Shown: positions 63,556 through 64,000 of the stretch, one piece after another
How positions within the stretch are numbered: position 1 is the first letter of the stretch
How the letters are laid out: every line of letters starts with the position of its first letter
Translations under genes and position numbers: made by a program
Notes under the pieces: model-generated
The model's database searches: none
What the model saw: the letters and a program-made list of their open reading frames with translations, nothing else
Told to the model about the DNA's origin: nothing
Origin: Labia minor
Taxonomy: Eukaryota > Arthropoda > Insecta > Dermaptera > Spongiphoridae
Direction of reading: 5' to 3'
DNA length: 64,000 nucleotides
NCBI GenBank assembly: GCA_963082975.1
Contig: OY720344.1
Location: 83,564,053 to 83,628,052 of the forward strand

Positions 63556-64000
63556 TGAAAAACTTATCTATCATGTGCTGGAATGCCAATGGGCTCCTTG
63601 GTAAAAAAGATGAACTCCAAGTCACCTTAAATCTAAACAATATAGATGTGTGTCTTATTTCGGAAACACATGCAACCAGAGAAACAATATGTAAGATACG
63701 GGGTTATAAATTTTATCGTGCAAACCACCCGAGTAATCAGGCAAGAGGAGGAAGTGGTATACTGATAAAAGAGGTAATTCATCATTATGAAGAAAACAAA
63801 ATAGAAACAGAGAAAACTCAAATTACCGCTGTGACTATAAGGACTCGTGATCATCCTATAACAATAGCAAGCATTTATTGTCCCCCACGTCACAAGTTAA
63901 CGAAATTGGAATATAAAAGTATTTTTGACCATCTTGGCAATCGATTTGTTCTTGGTGGCGACTTCAATGCGAAACATACTTACTGGGGATCAAGACTTAT
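63555..64000 (+). CDS. LINE ORF2 start: AP-type endonuclease (partial at window edge)
   Basis: The ATG at 63555 overlaps the ORF1 stop as TAATG, the arrangement used by several LINEs for stop-restart translation of ORF2. The 148 codons present read MKNLSIMCWNANGLLGKKDE, IDVCLISETHAT, ARGGSGILIK, ITIASIYCPPR and FVLGGDFNAKHTYWGSR. These are the N, E (SETH) and GDFNAKH blocks of an APE-type endonuclease, with Asn and Glu metal ligands and the GDFN motif intact. RT should follow beyond the window. Confidence 0.92.
   Translation, partial: MKNLSIMCWNANGLLGKKDELQVTLNLNNIDVCLISETHATRETICKIRGYKFYRANHPSNQARGGSGILIKEVIHHYEENKIETEKTQITAVTIRTRDHPITIASIYCPPRHKLTKLEYKSIFDHLGNRFVLGGDFNAKHTYWGSRL

Larger units (their letters stand above)
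62211..64000 (+). mobile_element. Jockey-like LINE, recent, running off the window
   Basis: It starts abruptly inside the duplicated LRR-gene flank and contains ORF1 (62281-63555) and the beginning of ORF2 (63555 onward), both without any stop or frameshift. That distinguishes it from the two decayed LINEs. The open frame of ORF1 continues upstream of the first ATG to 62182 (YNEWQNEIKEKKALEQIIIE), which suggests a 5' truncation just inside ORF1. Confidence 0.88.

Overview
The window is an AT-rich (about three-quarters A+T by eye) animal nuclear region with spliced genes (GT/AG introns, mostly short) and a dense load of transposable elements. The gene set (LRRC51-like, SERHL/kraken-like hydrolase, SdhB, RacGAP1/tumbleweed, an intronless F-box/LRR-type gene) and the repeat types (Helitrons, Tc1/mariner- and hAT-type elements, Jockey-like LINEs) fit an insect. 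The very low GC and the F-box/LRR-type gene would suit a parasitoid wasp such as an aphidiine braconid, but that is an inference and not proven by this sequence. Nothing bacterial (operon, Shine-Dalgarno site, CRISPR) is present.

Layout. 1-7 kb: the last exon of an unrecognised protein lies 8 bp upstream of an uninterrupted LRRC51-like ORF. This converges, with a 23-bp gap, on a four-exon SERHL-type alpha/beta hydrolase (minus strand) whose first intron has swollen to 2.4 kb by a foldback repeat. 7-14 kb: transposon-rich DNA with one repeat block present twice (7.5-8.2 and 12.9-14.0 kb), a TIR transposon with a hAT MITE nested inside it (8-bp target duplication), a second hAT MITE (8-bp target duplication) and a dead Tc1/mariner relative. 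14.1-14.85 kb: a single-exon succinate dehydrogenase iron-sulfur subunit with every cluster-ligating cysteine. 15.6-21 kb: a decayed Jockey-like LINE (minus). 21.5-26.5 kb: a complete 12-exon RacGAP (minus, 609 aa, coiled coil - C1 - RhoGAP).

26.5-43 kb: gene-poor. It holds a 1.4-kb repeat carrying a captured RT scrap, several Helitrons (TC...hairpin...CTAG), a pseudogene of the La RNA-binding protein, a MULE transposase relic, and a tandem duplication containing THAP-domain exon remnants. One duplicate contains a 1,627-bp Helitron and the other is the exact empty site. 43.3-44.7 kb: the intronless F-box/LRR-type gene, apparently frameshifted near its 3' end; its 3' flank recurs inverted at 61.7-62.2 kb. 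45-62 kb: nested repeats, a second LINE interrupted by another repeat, 180-190-bp tandem units, a MITE with a 4-bp target duplication and its own empty site, and inverted copies of these blocks at 54-57 kb. 62.2-64 kb: a young-looking Jockey-like LINE (plus) whose gag-like ORF1 and endonuclease ORF2 overlap as TAATG; ORF2 runs off the window still open.

The host genes are unrelated housekeeping or cell-division genes rather than one pathway. The most informative biology is the transposon record: two self-validating empty sites, head-to-tail Helitrons, Helitrons that carry LINE reverse-transcriptase pieces, and duplicated blocks. I did not find a convincing novel multigene system.
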